A stretch of 64,000 nucleotides of DNA. Source: Actinernus sp. WN-2022 (lineage: Eukaryota > Cnidaria > Anthozoa > Actiniaria > Actinernidae). Shown piece after piece: positions 63,929 to 64,000 of this stretch. Numbering within the stretch: the stretch's first letter is position 1; each line of letters starts with the position of its first letter. The notes under the pieces are model-generated. The model saw nothing but the letters and a program-made list of their open reading frames with translations, searched no databases and was not told where the DNA came from. A program made the translations under genes and the position numbers. The stretch is from contig JAOWCC010000577.1 in NCBI GenBank assembly GCA_030867875.1, positions 2,000,660 through 2,064,659 on the forward strand, written 5' to 3'.

Positions 63929-64000
63929 ATTTAAAGTGCACCTAACCCCTTTTGCAATTTTTATACATATGAATCTTTGAAAGGTTTTGAGTACTTCTGT
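63929..64000. mobile_element. TTAA MITE, copy 3, cut by window end
   Basis: TTTAAAGTGCACCTAACCCC and the next 50 bp match the first terminal repeat of copies 1 and 2 up to GAGTACTTCTGT. Confidence 0.7.

Overview
The window looks like a repeat-rich metazoan genome, most likely a cnidarian and probably an anthozoan such as a coral or anemone. This is inferred from four things: an AT-rich sequence with no bacterial-style operons, a long multi-Tudor germline gene, several Penelope-like elements (PLEs) with GIY-YIG nucleases and hammerhead ribozymes, and CR1-like LINEs with an esterase ORF1. No species can be named from sequence alone. The only convincing host gene is a five-Tudor-domain protein on the minus strand (51,437-55,210 or a little beyond). 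Nearly everything else is mobile DNA or its debris.

Layout. 1-3,930: repeats, a LINE tail and a large hairpin. 3,934-7,260: a minus-strand Crypton-type tyrosine recombinase gene, broken by frameshifts and split by a PLE (about 4,999-6,963) that carries an inverted partial copy of its own 3' end. 7,459-12,050: a tRNA-like SINE head and a 3'-truncated BEL/Pao LTR retrotransposon (minus). 13,110-21,750: five LINE fragments and a 14-copy 84/85-bp satellite. 22,150-26,775: a Neptune-like PLE (minus) with a nested 3.3-kb CR1-like LINE that has lost its RT core. 29,291-34,143: a near-perfect 4.85-kb palindrome. Each arm carries an unrecognised gene pair made of two copies of one protein module, plus a small zinc-finger ORF facing the centre. 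34,572-35,690: a TIR element with an 11-bp target duplication and an internal SINE. 36,120-36,335: a telomere-like minisatellite. 38,550-44,480: foldbacks, a tRNA-like plus hammerhead repeat in two copies, and a Mutator-like element with a 9-bp target duplication. 45,030-51,020: LINE scraps and two copies of a TTAA-flanked long-TIR MITE, with a third running off the window end. 59,875-63,186: a third PLE with the same inverted-tail layout as the first, interrupted by an insert that carries a Crypton N-terminal fragment.

Two patterns stand out. First, at least six unrelated inverted repeats share the same apex: CGAG on both sides, positioned to form tandem sheared G-A pairs, around a short stem that in four cases is GCGNAGC, the exceptionally stable GNA-triloop mini-hairpin. 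Second, the palindromic element at 29-34 kb encodes proteins I do not recognise and is arranged as a head-to-head dimer.

Functionally, the Tudor protein would act in germ granules with piRNA pathway proteins, which silence elements like those filling the rest of the window. That link is family knowledge and is not shown by this sequence.
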